From the NCBI RefSeq assembly GCF_014397785.1, contig NZ_VZQQ01000017.1, forward strand, positions 1-64,000: a DNA stretch of 64,000 nt, written 5' to 3'. Source of the DNA: Paraburkholderia podalyriae. GTDB lineage: Bacteria; Pseudomonadota; Gammaproteobacteria; Burkholderiales; Burkholderiaceae. Positions 8,570 through 18,064 of the stretch are shown in pieces (within the stretch, counting starts at the first letter, position 1; every line of letters starts with the position of its first letter). The notes beneath the pieces were generated by a model that saw only the letters and a list, made by a program, of their open reading frames with translations, was not told the origin of the DNA and did no database searches. The position numbers and the translations under genes are program-made.

Positions 8570-9286
8570 ATGACGGCTCCATACCCTGCCCCGACCTTCA
8601 CCGGCCCGCGCGTCGAAGCCGCGATCATCGACCTCGACGGCACGATGATCGACACCGCCGACGACTTCACCGCCGGCCTGAACGGCATGCTCGCTCAGCT
8701 CGACGCGGAAGAAACGACGCGCGAGGAAGTGGTGGGCTACGTCGGCAAGGGTTCGGAGCATCTGATCCGCAGCGTGCTCGCGCCGCGCTTCGAAGCCGAG
8801 CACGCGCAACAGCGCTTCGACGAAGCGCTCGCGATCTATCAGGCCGAGTACGCGAAGATCAACGGCGTGCACACGCGGCTTTATCCGGACGTCGAAGCCG
8901 GTCTGCGCGCGCTGCGCGACGCGGGCCTGAAGCTCGCCTGCGTGACCAACAAGCCGCACCGCTTCGCGCTCGAATTGCTGCAGCAGTACCGGCTTGCCCC
9001 GTATTTCAGTGTCGTGCTCGGCGGCGATAGTCTCGCGAAGAAGAAGCCGGACCCGTTGCCGATGCTGACCGCCGCCGCGCAACTCAGCGTCGAGCCGCGT
9101 GCCACGGTCGCGATCGGCGACTCGGAAAACGACGCGTTGGCGGGCCGCGCGGCCGGCATGGCGACGCTTACTGTGCCCTACGGATACAACCATGGGCAAG
9201 CTATACAAACAATAAAATCCGATGGTATAGTTGCCTCGCTGCTCGACGCCGCCAAGGCGATTGCAGCGCACCAATCCACGATTTAA
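8570..9286 (+). CDS. gph: Phosphoglycolate phosphatase
   Basis: 238-aa HAD-superfamily phosphatase. Motif I DLDGTMIDT is near residue 22, motif II lies in ACVTNKP, and motif III/IV is in KKKPDPLPML and AIGDSENDALAGRAAG. It dephosphorylates 2-phosphoglycolate arising from DNA repair or RuBisCO oxygenation. The neighbours rpe and trpE are the normal beta-proteobacterial context. The 3' end is A/T-rich and may contain promoter elements for the trp leader. Confidence 0.93.
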   Translation: MTAPYPAPTFTGPRVEAAIIDLDGTMIDTADDFTAGLNGMLAQLDAEETTREEVVGYVGKGSEHLIRSVLAPRFEAEHAQQRFDEALAIYQAEYAKINGVHTRLYPDVEAGLRALRDAGLKLACVTNKPHRFALELLQQYRLAPYFSVVLGGDSLAKKKPDPLPMLTAAAQLSVEPRATVAIGDSENDALAGRAAGMATLTVPYGYNHGQAIQTIKSDGIVASLLDAAKAIAAHQSTI

Positions 9287-9663
9287 CAGTCCTTCATCCT
9301 CATGTTTCTGAATAAAAAACGGAGTCTGATTAGCATCGACCGGGGAGCCTGGCCCTGGCGTCGCTGGTCGCGCTAACCTCGCTTGAGGTACGCTGGAGCT
9401 CATCTTCGGCAACCGTTTTTTACTTCGCTGCGCTTACGCGCTTTTTCCATCGTTCTGTTTTTGCGCTGCTGCATCGGCTGATTGGGCCTGCGCGTACCCG
9501 CAAAGGTACCGTTGCTCTCCCGCACCGCTTGCACGCGCCGTTGGGAGACCCGCGCCGGTCGGTATCATTGTGTCGAGAACGTCGACCCACGCCCTGACCG
9601 GAGGCGCTTAGCCCCGCTTTGCCCGACGCTTGCTGCCGCCGGACCACCGTACAGGATCGGAAC
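9287..9663 (+). promoter_or_regulatory. trpE leader region (putative attenuator)
   Basis: 377 bases between gph and trpE. They contain a 24-codon leader ORF with clustered Trp codons (9302-9376), then short dyads and two T-runs (9416-9421 and 9442-9446). A small ACCTC/GAGGT hairpin follows the leader stop. A TTGCAG followed about 17 bases later by a TTTAACA-like element overlapping the gph end could be a promoter. The arrangement is what ribosome-mediated attenuation of trp genes needs; the alternative RNA pairings were not resolved by hand. Confidence 0.55.
9302..9376 (+). CDS. Putative trp leader peptide, 24 aa with three Trp codons
   Basis: Short frame from ATG 9302 to TAA 9376, starting MFLNKKRSLI and ending GAWPWRRWSR. 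Three TGG codons occur within six codons near its end, far above the usual Trp frequency. It lies 287 bases before trpE and is followed by dyads and T-runs, so ribosome stalling at the Trp codons could control entry into trpEGDC. No good Shine-Dalgarno is visible before the ATG, which is a weakness. Confidence 0.6.
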   Translation: MFLNKKRSLISIDRGAWPWRRWSR

Positions 9664-11157
9664 ATGACCGAACTCGAATTCCAGTCCCTCGCCAACGAGG
9701 GTTTCAACCGCATCCCGCTGATCGCCGAAGCGCTCGCCGACCTCGAGACGCCGCTGTCGCTGTACCTGAAGCTCGCGCAGACCGAGCGCAACGGCGCGAA
9801 CTCGTTCCTGCTGGAGTCGGTGGTCGGCGGCGAACGCTTCGGGCGTTATTCGTTCATCGGCCTGCCGGCGCGGACTCTCATGCGCACGCGCAACGGCGTG
9901 TCGGAAGTGGTCCGCGACGGCAAGATCGTCGAGACGCACGACGGCGATCCACTCGCGTTCATCCAGCAATTCCAGGCACGCTTCAAGGTCGCGCAACGCC
10001 CGGGGCTGCCGCGCTTCACGGGCGGTCTCGCCGGCTACTTTGGCTATGACGCGGTGCGCTACATCGAGAAGAAGCTCGCGCACAGCGCGCCGAAAGACGA
10101 CCTCAATCTGCCCGACATCCAGCTGCTGCTGACCGCGGAAGTCGCCGTCATCGACAACCTCGCCGGCAAGCTCTATCTGGTGGTCTACGCCGACCCGGCC
10201 CAGGCTGAGGCCTACACGAAAGCGAAGCACCGTCTGCGCGAACTGCGCCAGCGGCTGCGCGTCACCGTCGAGCCGCCCGTCGTGTCGGCCAGCGTGCGCA
10301 CCGAGATCTACCGCGAATTCGCGAAAGACGATTACCTGGCCGCCGTGCGCAAGGCGAAGGAATACATCGCCGCCGGCGAACTGATGCAGGTGCAAGTCGG
10401 CCAGCGCCTGATCAAGCCGTACCGCGACAATCCGCTGTCGCTGTATCGCGCGCTGCGCTCGCTGAATCCGTCGCCGTACATGTACTACTACAACTTCGGC
10501 GACTTCCACGTGGTCGGCGCGTCGCCGGAGATTCTGGTGCGCCAGGAAAAGCGCGGCGAGGACCGTATCGTCACGATCCGCCCGCTCGCCGGCACCCGTC
10601 CGCGCGGCAACACGCCCGAGCGCGATACCGCGCTCGCGACCGAACTGCTGAACGATCCGAAGGAAATCGCCGAGCATGTGATGCTGATCGACCTCGCGCG
10701 CAACGACGTCGGCCGCATCGCGCAGATCGGCTCGGTGGTCGTCACCGACAAGATGGTGATCGAGAAGTACTCGCACGTGCAGCACATCGTCAGTTCGGTC
10801 GAAGGCAAGCTCAAAAACGACATGACCAATTTCGACGTGCTGCGCGCCACCTTTCCGGCCGGCACGCTGTCGGGTGCGCCGAAGGTCCGCGCGATGGAGC
10901 TGATCGACGAGCTCGAACCCGTCAAGCGCGGCCTGTACGGCGGGGCGGTCGGCTACCTGTCGTTCACCGGCGAGATGGATCTGGCCATCACGATCCGCAC
11001 CGGCGTGATCGCCAACGGCAATCTGTATGTGCAGGCGGCTGCGGGCGTGGTCGCCGATTCGGTGCCCGAATCCGAATGGCAGGAGACCGAGAGCAAGGCG
11101 CGCGCCGTAATGCGCGCCGCCGAGCAGGTCCAGGACGGCCTCGATAGCGACTTCTGA
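9664..11157 (+). CDS. trpE: Anthranilate synthase component I
   Basis: 497-aa chorismate-utilising enzyme making anthranilate from chorismate with ammonia supplied by TrpG. The N-terminal LLES feedback-inhibition motif is present (NSFLLESVVGGERFG, about 40-54). The C-terminal catalytic domain has RPLAGTRPRGNTPERD, HVMLIDLARNDVGRI and LSGAPKVRAMELIDELEP. The ATG at 9664 begins MTELEFQSLA. TrpG starts 13 bases after its stop. Expression is probably controlled by the preceding leader. Confidence 0.97.
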   Translation: MTELEFQSLANEGFNRIPLIAEALADLETPLSLYLKLAQTERNGANSFLLESVVGGERFGRYSFIGLPARTLMRTRNGVSEVVRDGKIVETHDGDPLAFIQQFQARFKVAQRPGLPRFTGGLAGYFGYDAVRYIEKKLAHSAPKDDLNLPDIQLLLTAEVAVIDNLAGKLYLVVYADPAQAEAYTKAKHRLRELRQRLRVTVEPPVVSASVRTEIYREFAKDDYLAAVRKAKEYIAAGELMQVQVGQRLIKPYRDNPLSLYRALRSLNPSPYMYYYNFGDFHVVGASPEILVRQEKRGEDRIVTIRPLAGTRPRGNTPERDTALATELLNDPKEIAEHVMLIDLARNDVGRIAQIGSVVVTDKMVIEKYSHVQHIVSSVEGKLKNDMTNFDVLRATFPAGTLSGAPKVRAMELIDELEPVKRGLYGGAVGYLSFTGEMDLAITIRTGVIANGNLYVQAAAGVVADSVPESEWQETESKARAVMRAAEQVQDGLDSDF

Positions 11158-11170
11158 CCGGAGACACACC

Positions 11171-11788
<618 letters not shown>

Positions 11789-11807
11789 CACACGGAGAGA
11801 TGAGATC

Positions 11808-12839
11808 ATGTCCATTACGCCCCAGGAAGCCTTGCAGCGGACGATCGAGCACCGCGAGATTTTCCACGACGAAATGCTGCACCTGATGCGCCTCATCATG
11901 CGCGGCGAGCTTTCGCCCGTGATGTCGGCGGCGATCATCACCGGCCTGCGCGTCAAAAAAGAGACCATCGGCGAAATCACCGCGGCCGCCACGGTGATGC
12001 GTGAATTTGCCCGGCACGTCGAGGTGCAGGACAACTCGAACTTCGTCGATATCGTCGGCACCGGCGGCGACGGCGCACACACGTTCAACATTTCCACCGC
12101 GACGATGTTCGTGTCGGCCGCGGCGGGCGCGAAGGTCGCGAAGCACGGCAATCGCGGCGTGTCGAGCAAGTCGGGCAGCGCGGACGTGCTCGAAGCGCTC
12201 GGCGTCAACATCGATCTGCAACCGGAGCAGGTCGCGGCATCGATTGCGGAAACGGGCATGGGCTTCATGTTCGCGCCGAACCATCATCCGGCGATGAAAA
12301 ACGTCGCGCCGGTGCGCCGCGAACTCGGCATCCGCACGATCTTCAATATCCTCGGCCCGCTCACCAATCCGGCCGGCGCGCCGAATCAGCTGATGGGCGT
12401 GTTCCACCCCGACCTCGTCGGCATTCAGGTACGCGTGATGCAGCGCCTCGGCGCAAAGCACGTGCTCGTCGTGTACGGCATGGACGGCATGGACGAAGTG
12501 TCGCTCGGCGGTGCCACGCTGGTCGGCGAGTTGCGCGACGGCGGGATCCGCGAGTACGAGATCCATCCGGAAGACTTCGGCATGCAGATGGTGTCGAACC
12601 GTACGCTCAAAGTGGCCGACGCGGGCGAATCGAAGGTCATGCTGCTCGACGCGCTCAGCAACAAGCCCGGTGTCGCGCGCGAAATCGTCACGCTGAACGC
12701 CGGCACGGCACTCTATTCGGCGAACGTCGCGGCCACGATTGCGGACGGCATCGAGCTCGCGCGCGAAGCGATCGCGAGCGGCAAGGCGCGCGCGAAGGTC
12801 GACGAACTGGTGCGCTTCACCCAGCAATTCAAACAGTAA
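11808..12839 (+). CDS. trpD: Anthranilate phosphoribosyltransferase
   Basis: 343-aa enzyme joining anthranilate to PRPP. The glycine-rich PRPP motif GTGGDGAHTFNIS is near residues 84-96, with KHGNRGVSSKSGSADVLEALG following and NILGPLTNPA further on. The ATG at 11808 (MSITPQEALQ) has GGAGAGATGAG just upstream. It sits 19 bases from the trpG stop and 18 bases from the trpC start. Confidence 0.97.
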   Translation: MSITPQEALQRTIEHREIFHDEMLHLMRLIMRGELSPVMSAAIITGLRVKKETIGEITAAATVMREFARHVEVQDNSNFVDIVGTGGDGAHTFNISTATMFVSAAAGAKVAKHGNRGVSSKSGSADVLEALGVNIDLQPEQVAASIAETGMGFMFAPNHHPAMKNVAPVRRELGIRTIFNILGPLTNPAGAPNQLMGVFHPDLVGIQVRVMQRLGAKHVLVVYGMDGMDEVSLGGATLVGELRDGGIREYEIHPEDFGMQMVSNRTLKVADAGESKVMLLDALSNKPGVAREIVTLNAGTALYSANVAATIADGIELAREAIASGKARAKVDELVRFTQQFKQ

Positions 12840-12857
12840 TCACGTAGCGAGACATTT

Positions 12858-13643
12858 ATGAGCGACATCCTCGACCGCATCATCGCGGTCAAACGCGAAG
12901 AAGTCCGGGCGGCCGAACAAAGCGTGCCGCTCGAAGAACTGCGGCTCGAAGCGTCGTCGCGCGATATCCGCGACTTCGTCGGCGCGTTGCGCGCAAAGCA
13001 TACTGCGGGTCTCGCTGCGGTGATCTCAGAAGTGAAGAAGGCGAGCCCGTCGAAGGGCGTGCTGCGCGAGCACTTCGTGCCGGCCGACATCGCGCGTTCG
13101 TACGAGAAGCACGGCGCGGCGTGTCTGTCCGTGCTGACCGACGTGCAGTTCTTCCAGGGCAGTGTCGCGTATCTGCAGCAAGCGCGCGCCGCGTGCCAGC
13201 TGCCGGTGCTGCGCAAGGACTTCATCGTCGATCCGTATCAGGTCGTCGAAGCACGCGCGATGGGCGCCGACGCAATCCTGCTGATTGCCGCCGCGCTCGC
13301 AACCGCCGAGATGCAGGACCTCGAAGCGCTCGCGCATTCGCTGGGTCTCGCGGTGCTCGTCGAAGTGCACGACAGCGATGAACTCAAGGAAGCGCTAACG
13401 CTGAAGACGCCGCTGATCGGCATCAACAACCGCAATCTGCGCACGTTCGAAACCTCGCTCGACACGACGCTCGGCATGCTCGACGCGATTCCCGACGATC
13501 GCATCGTCGTGACCGAGTCCGGCATCCTGTCGCGCGACGACGTCGAGCGCATGCGCGCGCGCGACGTGCATACGTTCCTCGTCGGCGAGGCGTTCATGCG
13601 CGCGGACGAGCCGGGCGTGGAACTCGCGCGGATGTTTTTCTGA
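12858..13643 (+). CDS. trpC: Indole-3-glycerol phosphate synthase
   Basis: 261-aa TIM-barrel enzyme, monofunctional and not fused to TrpF. Recognisable segments are AVISEVKKASPSKGVLR, LRKDFIVDPYQV, GINNRNLRTF and VTESGILSRDDV. It closes the indole ring in Trp synthesis. trpF, trpB and trpA are not here and must be elsewhere, the usual split arrangement in Burkholderiaceae. Confidence 0.96.
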   Translation: MSDILDRIIAVKREEVRAAEQSVPLEELRLEASSRDIRDFVGALRAKHTAGLAAVISEVKKASPSKGVLREHFVPADIARSYEKHGAACLSVLTDVQFFQGSVAYLQQARAACQLPVLRKDFIVDPYQVVEARAMGADAILLIAAALATAEMQDLEALAHSLGLAVLVEVHDSDELKEALTLKTPLIGINNRNLRTFETSLDTTLGMLDAIPDDRIVVTESGILSRDDVERMRARDVHTFLVGEAFMRADEPGVELARMFF

Positions 13644-13712
13644 GCGCGGTATCGAAGCAACGACGCACCGACGCATCGGCGCGGACAAACACTCGCAACA
13701 AGGAATCACCTC

Positions 13713-14339
13713 ATGGGCATGGAACGCGAAATCAAGCTCGCGCTGCCGGCTTCGCAGGTGCAGGCGGCGACGCGGTGGTTCGTCGAACGCGCCGGCAACG
13801 ACGGGCATGCGATCAAGCTCGTGAACATTTACTTCGACACGCCGCAGTTGACGCTGGCGTCGTCGAGGAGCGCGCTGCGTCTGCGGCAGACGCCGGACGG
13901 CTGGCTGCAGACCTTCAAGACGGTTGGTCACGCGACGAACGGTTTGCATAGCCGGCACGAATGGGAATTACCGGTCGCGGACGCGAAGCTCGACATCGAC
14001 GGGTTGCTGAGCGCTTGCGACGAACCCGCCGCCGCGGACGCTTTGAAACAGGCCGCGCCGGTGCTGATCGCGCTGTTCCGCACGAATTTCACGCGCACGC
14101 TATGGCTGATCGACCTCGACGGTGCGCAGATCGAAGCGGCGATCGACCAGGGCGACGTGCTTGCGGAAGTCGACGGTGAAGCGCGCCGCGCGCCGATCTC
14201 GGAGATCGAACTCGAGCTGAAGTCGGGCGACGAAGCGGCGCTTCACACGCTCGCCGCCGAACTCGGCAAACGGATTGCCGGCCTCGCGCCGGACGACATC
14301 AGCAAGGCGCAGCGCGGGTATCGGTTGCGCGCGAGTTGA
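13713..14339 (+). CDS. CYTH-domain protein (inorganic triphosphatase-like)
   Basis: 208-aa CYTH/thiamine-triphosphatase-like tunnel protein. The diagnostic EXEXK signature appears as E4, E6, K8 (MEREIKL), followed by the acidic/basic strand pairs YFDTPQ, ALRLRQ and SEIELELKSG. Members hydrolyse triphosphates such as PPPi with divalent metal. It resembles the N-terminal half of E. coli YgiF but lacks the CHAD domain. It follows trpC by 69 bases and may share its transcript. Confidence 0.85.
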   Translation: MGMEREIKLALPASQVQAATRWFVERAGNDGHAIKLVNIYFDTPQLTLASSRSALRLRQTPDGWLQTFKTVGHATNGLHSRHEWELPVADAKLDIDGLLSACDEPAAADALKQAAPVLIALFRTNFTRTLWLIDLDGAQIEAAIDQGDVLAEVDGEARRAPISEIELELKSGDEAALHTLAAELGKRIAGLAPDDISKAQRGYRLRAS

Positions 14340-14437
14340 GTGCGGGTTGGGCGCGGATTGCGCGAAACCCTCGGCGTCTCATGCGCTCGCTCCGCGCAAC
14401 TTGAGCTAGTCAGCGTTTGCTGCGACACTTTCCCGCC

Positions 14438-15259
14438 ATGACCTCCGCTTCCCGTACCCGCTCCAGTTCGCCGCAGGCATCGTTGTTCGACGATGCCGCG
14501 CCAGTCCCCGCCGAAGCCTCGGCCGACACGACCGCCGCCGCCCCCACGCTCGAAGCCCAATTCGCCGGGCTGTCGGCGGCCTGGCGCGCGCACCTGAAAC
14601 CCTTCATCGACAGTGACACCTACGCACCGCTGTGCCTCTTCGTCGACGGCGAGCGCGCCGCCGGCAAAACCATCTACCCGGCCGACGTGTTCCGCGCGTT
14701 GCGCCTGACGAGCCCCGACGAAGTGAAAGTCGTGATCCTCGGCCAGGACCCGTACCACGGCGAAGACCGCGGCACGCCGCAGGCGCACGGTCTCGCGTTT
14801 TCGGTCGCGCCACACGTGCGGCCGCCGCCTTCGCTGCGCAACATCTTCAAGGAAATCGCCGCGAGTCTCGGTCACGAAACGCCGCAGCACGGCTGTCTCG
14901 ACAGCTGGGCCAAACAGGGCGTGCTGCTGCTGAACACCGTGCTGACCGTCGAGCGCGGCAGCGCCGCGAGCCACGCAAAACGCGGCTGGGAGAAATGCAC
15001 GGACACGCTGATCCACGAACTCGCGACGCGGCATCGGAACCTGGTGTTCATGCTGTGGGGCGCGCATGCGCAGGCAAAGCGCGCGCTGCTCGACGGCAAG
15101 TCGCACTATGTGCTGGAGGCGCCGCATCCGTCGCCGCTGTCCGCGCATCGCGGCTTTCTCGGTTGCGGGCATTTCGCGAAGGCGAACGAATATCTGTTGC
15201 AGCACGGCCGGGAACCGATCGACTGGCGTCTACCGGACGACGCGCAAATGCTTGCGTGA
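14438..15259 (+). CDS. ung: Uracil-DNA glycosylase family 1
   Basis: 273-aa DNA repair enzyme removing uracil. The water-activating motif GQDPYHG and the downstream LLNTVLTVE and HPSPLSAHRGFLGC motifs are complete. The first ~50 residues are an Ala/Pro/Thr-rich extension, so the protein is longer than E. coli Ung. The ATG at 14438 (MTSASRTRS) is preferred to one seven codons upstream. A strong terminator follows. Confidence 0.95.
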   Translation: MTSASRTRSSSPQASLFDDAAPVPAEASADTTAAAPTLEAQFAGLSAAWRAHLKPFIDSDTYAPLCLFVDGERAAGKTIYPADVFRALRLTSPDEVKVVILGQDPYHGEDRGTPQAHGLAFSVAPHVRPPPSLRNIFKEIAASLGHETPQHGCLDSWAKQGVLLLNTVLTVERGSAASHAKRGWEKCTDTLIHELATRHRNLVFMLWGAHAQAKRALLDGKSHYVLEAPHPSPLSAHRGFLGCGHFAKANEYLLQHGREPIDWRLPDDAQMLA

Positions 15260-15293
15260 GAGCGTCGTCGTCAGAAGATTGCGATACACAACG

Positions 15294-15330
15294 AAAACGC
15301 CACGGAGGGTGAATCCGTGGCGTTTTTCTT
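15294..15330. terminator. Bidirectional intrinsic terminator between ung and azoR
   Basis: Stem CGCCACGG (15298-15305) and CCGTGGCG (15315-15322) with a 9-base loop, flanked by AAAA on one side and TTTTTC on the other. It lies between convergent genes and should stop transcripts from both directions. Confidence 0.9.
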
Positions 15331-15380
15331 TCACCGCTTGGGCCGCATCGAAGCGGCGCAATGCGGCACAACGAACCCGC

Positions 15381-15977
15381 TTAAACCGCGGCGATCGCTT
15401 CGCGCGCCGAGCTCAGCGCGGCGTTCGCGGCGTCCGGGCCCAGGTTCAGGCCTTCGGCGTAGATGAAGTTCACGTCGGTCATGCCGAGGAAGCCGAGGAA
15501 GCTCTTCAGATACGGCGTCTGGCTATCGTTCGGCGTGCCGAGATACTTGCCGCCGCGCGCCGACACGACGTGGACCTTTTTGCCGGTCACGAGGCCTTCG
15601 GGACCGTTCGCGGTGTAACGGAACGTGATGCCCGCACGCGCGATGAAGTCGAAGTACGTCTTCAGTTGCGACGAAATGCCGAAGTTATACATCGGCGCGC
15701 CGATGACGACGACGTCGGCGGCTTGCAGTTCGGCGATCAGCGCTTCGCTGCGCGCGGCGATCGCGGCCTGTTCCGGCGTGCGCTGGTCGGCCGGCGTGAA
15801 GAACGCGCCGAGCACGGCGTCGTCGAGGTGCGGCAGCGGCTCGGCTTGCAGGTTGCGGACGACGACTTGCGCGCCCGGATTCGATTGTTGCAGCTTTGCG
15901 GTCAGCTCGTTGACGAGAAGCGTCGAGTTCGCGCCTTGCGAACGGGCTGCCGAGTTGATTTGCAGGATCGTGGTCAT
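15381..15977 (-). CDS. azoR: FMN-dependent NADH:quinone oxidoreductase / azoreductase
   Basis: 198-aa flavodoxin-fold protein of the AzoR family. N-terminal MTTILQINSAARSQGANS contains the phosphate-loop Ser residues for FMN, and PMYNFGISSQLKTYFDFIARAG-type and ARGG segments form the rest of the flavin site. It reduces quinones and azo dyes using NADH. The start at 15977 has GGAG upstream; the frame reading further upstream is not family-like. Convergent with ung. Confidence 0.92.
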   Translation of the reverse strand: MTTILQINSAARSQGANSTLLVNELTAKLQQSNPGAQVVVRNLQAEPLPHLDDAVLGAFFTPADQRTPEQAAIAARSEALIAELQAADVVVIGAPMYNFGISSQLKTYFDFIARAGITFRYTANGPEGLVTGKKVHVVSARGGKYLGTPNDSQTPYLKSFLGFLGMTDVNFIYAEGLNLGPDAANAALSSAREAIAAV

Positions 15978-16131
15978 CGTTGACTCCAGTAGGGGCGCGC
16001 AGTGTTGCGCGAGTGGAGTCATTGTGTTTTTTTACCGGCCGGCGAAAAAGCCATCCAGCGGCGACGGATTGTTGCAGGGGTAGAACAATCCACCGACCTC
16101 CTTCGCCGATTGATGATGCGACGGGCGACGA

Positions 16132-17922
16132 TCACTTCGCCAGCCAGCGCTCGCGGGCTTTGCGAGCGGCGGGACGGCGATCGCTGACCGCGAGCTTGTA
16201 GCGCGCCACTTCGGGACCGTCGAGCTTCACCTGCGTGACGCGCAACTGGTCGCGGCGGAACGCGTGCACCTCGACTTTCGCGCCCGGCTGATAGCGCGAC
16301 AGCAGAGCATCGATATTCCCGCCGGTCAGGCGCAGGCCATCGAGCGCAATCAGCACGTCGCCGGCGGAAAGGGCCGCCTTCTGCGCGGCGCTGCCCTCGT
16401 GCACCGTCGCGAGCGTGCAATCCGCGCCGCCGCGAAGCCGCACGCCAAGCGACGGCTTGCCGTTTTTGTCGAGGTCCGGTGCGAGAGAGACGCCGAACGG
16501 CGCGAGCAGCGCGTCGAGCGGCAGATCGTGCGTACCGCGTACGCCCTCGGCGAACAGTTCGGCCAGTTGCGCGCCGCTCGCTTCCGCGAAAATCGCCTCG
16601 ATCTCGCTTTCGTCGACGCCGACCGGCTGGCCTCGATAAAAGTCACGGCCAAAGCGCTGCCACAGCAGACGCATCACGTCGTCGAGCGATTTCTGGTTGC
16701 CGGTCTGCGCGCGGATCGTCAGATCGAAGGCGAGCGCGAGCAGCGAGCCCTTCGTGTAATAGCTGACGATCGCGTTCGGCGCGTTCTCGTCCTGCCGGTA
16801 GTACTTGACCCACGCATCGAACGAACTCTCGGCGACGCTCTGCTTCAGACGCCCGCTGCCGCGCTGCACGCCGCCGATCACTTTGCCGAGCAGGCCGAAA
16901 TAGTCGTCGGACGAGATCACGCCGCTGCGCACGAGGATCAGGTCGTCGTAATACGACGTGAAGCCCTCGAACAGCCACAGCATCGACGTGTAGTTTTCGA
17001 CGCCGAGGTCATACGGCGCGAACACGGCCGGCTTGATCCGCTTCACATTCCACGTGTGGAAATACTCGTGGCTGCACAGACCGAGATAGGTCCGGTAGCC
17101 CTCGCTCATCGCCTCGCGGCCCTGCACCGGCAGATCGGTGCGATTGCAGATCAGCGCGGTCGACGCGCGATGCTCGAGCCCGCCGTAACCGTCGGTGACC
17201 GGCTGCGTCATGAACACGTAGCGCTCGACCGGCGCCTTCTTCGACTTTGGTTCGAACAACGCGATCTGCGCTTCGCAAATGCGCTTCAGGTCCTTGCAAA
17301 GACGCTCGATGTCGAGCCCGATCACGCGACCGCCGATCACGACGTCGTGCGGCACGCCGTGCGCCTTGAACGTCGCGAGCGCGAATTCCCCGAGCGTCAC
17401 AGGATGGTCGATCAATTCGTCGTAGTTCTGCGCGCGGTATTCGCCGAAGCCGTAGCGCTTGGTGCCGCGCGCTTCCGGCAGCGCGGTCGCGACGCGCCAG
17501 CCGCGATACGCGGCGCCCTGCGGCTTCTGGATATCGACCACGCATTGCGCGTCTTCATGACCGAGCGGCGACAGGAACACGCTGGTGCCGTTGAAAAAGC
17601 CGATCGTATCGTCCAGATGCGCGGCGCGCACCGACAGGTCCCATGCGTACACCTCGTAGCGCAGCGTCAAGGCTCCCTTGACCGGCGCAGCCTGCCACGT
17701 GTGCTTGTCGATTTTCTCGACGCGCACTTTGCGGCCCGCGTCGTTCACCGCGCGCAGCGTGACGATGTTGCGCGCGAACTCTCGCACCATGTAGCTGCCC
17801 GGAATCCACACCGGCAGCTTGAAACGCTGGCCGGCCGGATCGGGATCGGCGACGGTCACGGTGACTTCGAACAGGTGGGCGGCGGGGTTACCCGGAACGA
17901 TGGTGTAGCGGATCGGCTTCAT
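16132..17922 (-). CDS. M61 family peptidase with PDZ domain (glycyl aminopeptidase-like)
   Basis: 596-aa protein. Layout: N-terminal beta domain (about 1-170), a gluzincin catalytic domain with HEYFH at 285-289 and the third zinc ligand near E319 (WLFEGFTSYYDD), then a C-terminal PDZ domain at about 480-580 (SLGVRLRG... ALDGLRLTGGN). M61 enzymes are aminopeptidases preferring N-terminal Gly/Ala. No signal peptide is evident, so a cytoplasmic site is likely. It is minus-strand, upstream of azoR. Confidence 0.88.
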   Translation of the reverse strand: MKPIRYTIVPGNPAAHLFEVTVTVADPDPAGQRFKLPVWIPGSYMVREFARNIVTLRAVNDAGRKVRVEKIDKHTWQAAPVKGALTLRYEVYAWDLSVRAAHLDDTIGFFNGTSVFLSPLGHEDAQCVVDIQKPQGAAYRGWRVATALPEARGTKRYGFGEYRAQNYDELIDHPVTLGEFALATFKAHGVPHDVVIGGRVIGLDIERLCKDLKRICEAQIALFEPKSKKAPVERYVFMTQPVTDGYGGLEHRASTALICNRTDLPVQGREAMSEGYRTYLGLCSHEYFHTWNVKRIKPAVFAPYDLGVENYTSMLWLFEGFTSYYDDLILVRSGVISSDDYFGLLGKVIGGVQRGSGRLKQSVAESSFDAWVKYYRQDENAPNAIVSYYTKGSLLALAFDLTIRAQTGNQKSLDDVMRLLWQRFGRDFYRGQPVGVDESEIEAIFAEASGAQLAELFAEGVRGTHDLPLDALLAPFGVSLAPDLDKNGKPSLGVRLRGGADCTLATVHEGSAAQKAALSAGDVLIALDGLRLTGGNIDALLSRYQPGAKVEVHAFRRDQLRVTQVKLDGPEVARYKLAVSDRRPAARKARERWLAK

Positions 17923-18064
17923 CGGCGGCGCTTGGGAGTGTCAGGAGAGTGAGGCGGGGAAGTTCGGGCTCGATGCGAAAGGAGGCGCCGCGTGCGCCTC
18001 CTTTCTTTTGAACGTTGCATCGGTTGCGCCCGCGGCGGGCGTGGCGCTGCTTGCGGCGCGCTGT

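Noticed and set aside
16066..16091. 8-bp dyad GGATTGTT/AACAATCC between the M61 gene and azoR
   Set aside because: No T-run follows in either direction and the stem is weak; it may be chance. Not listed as a terminator.
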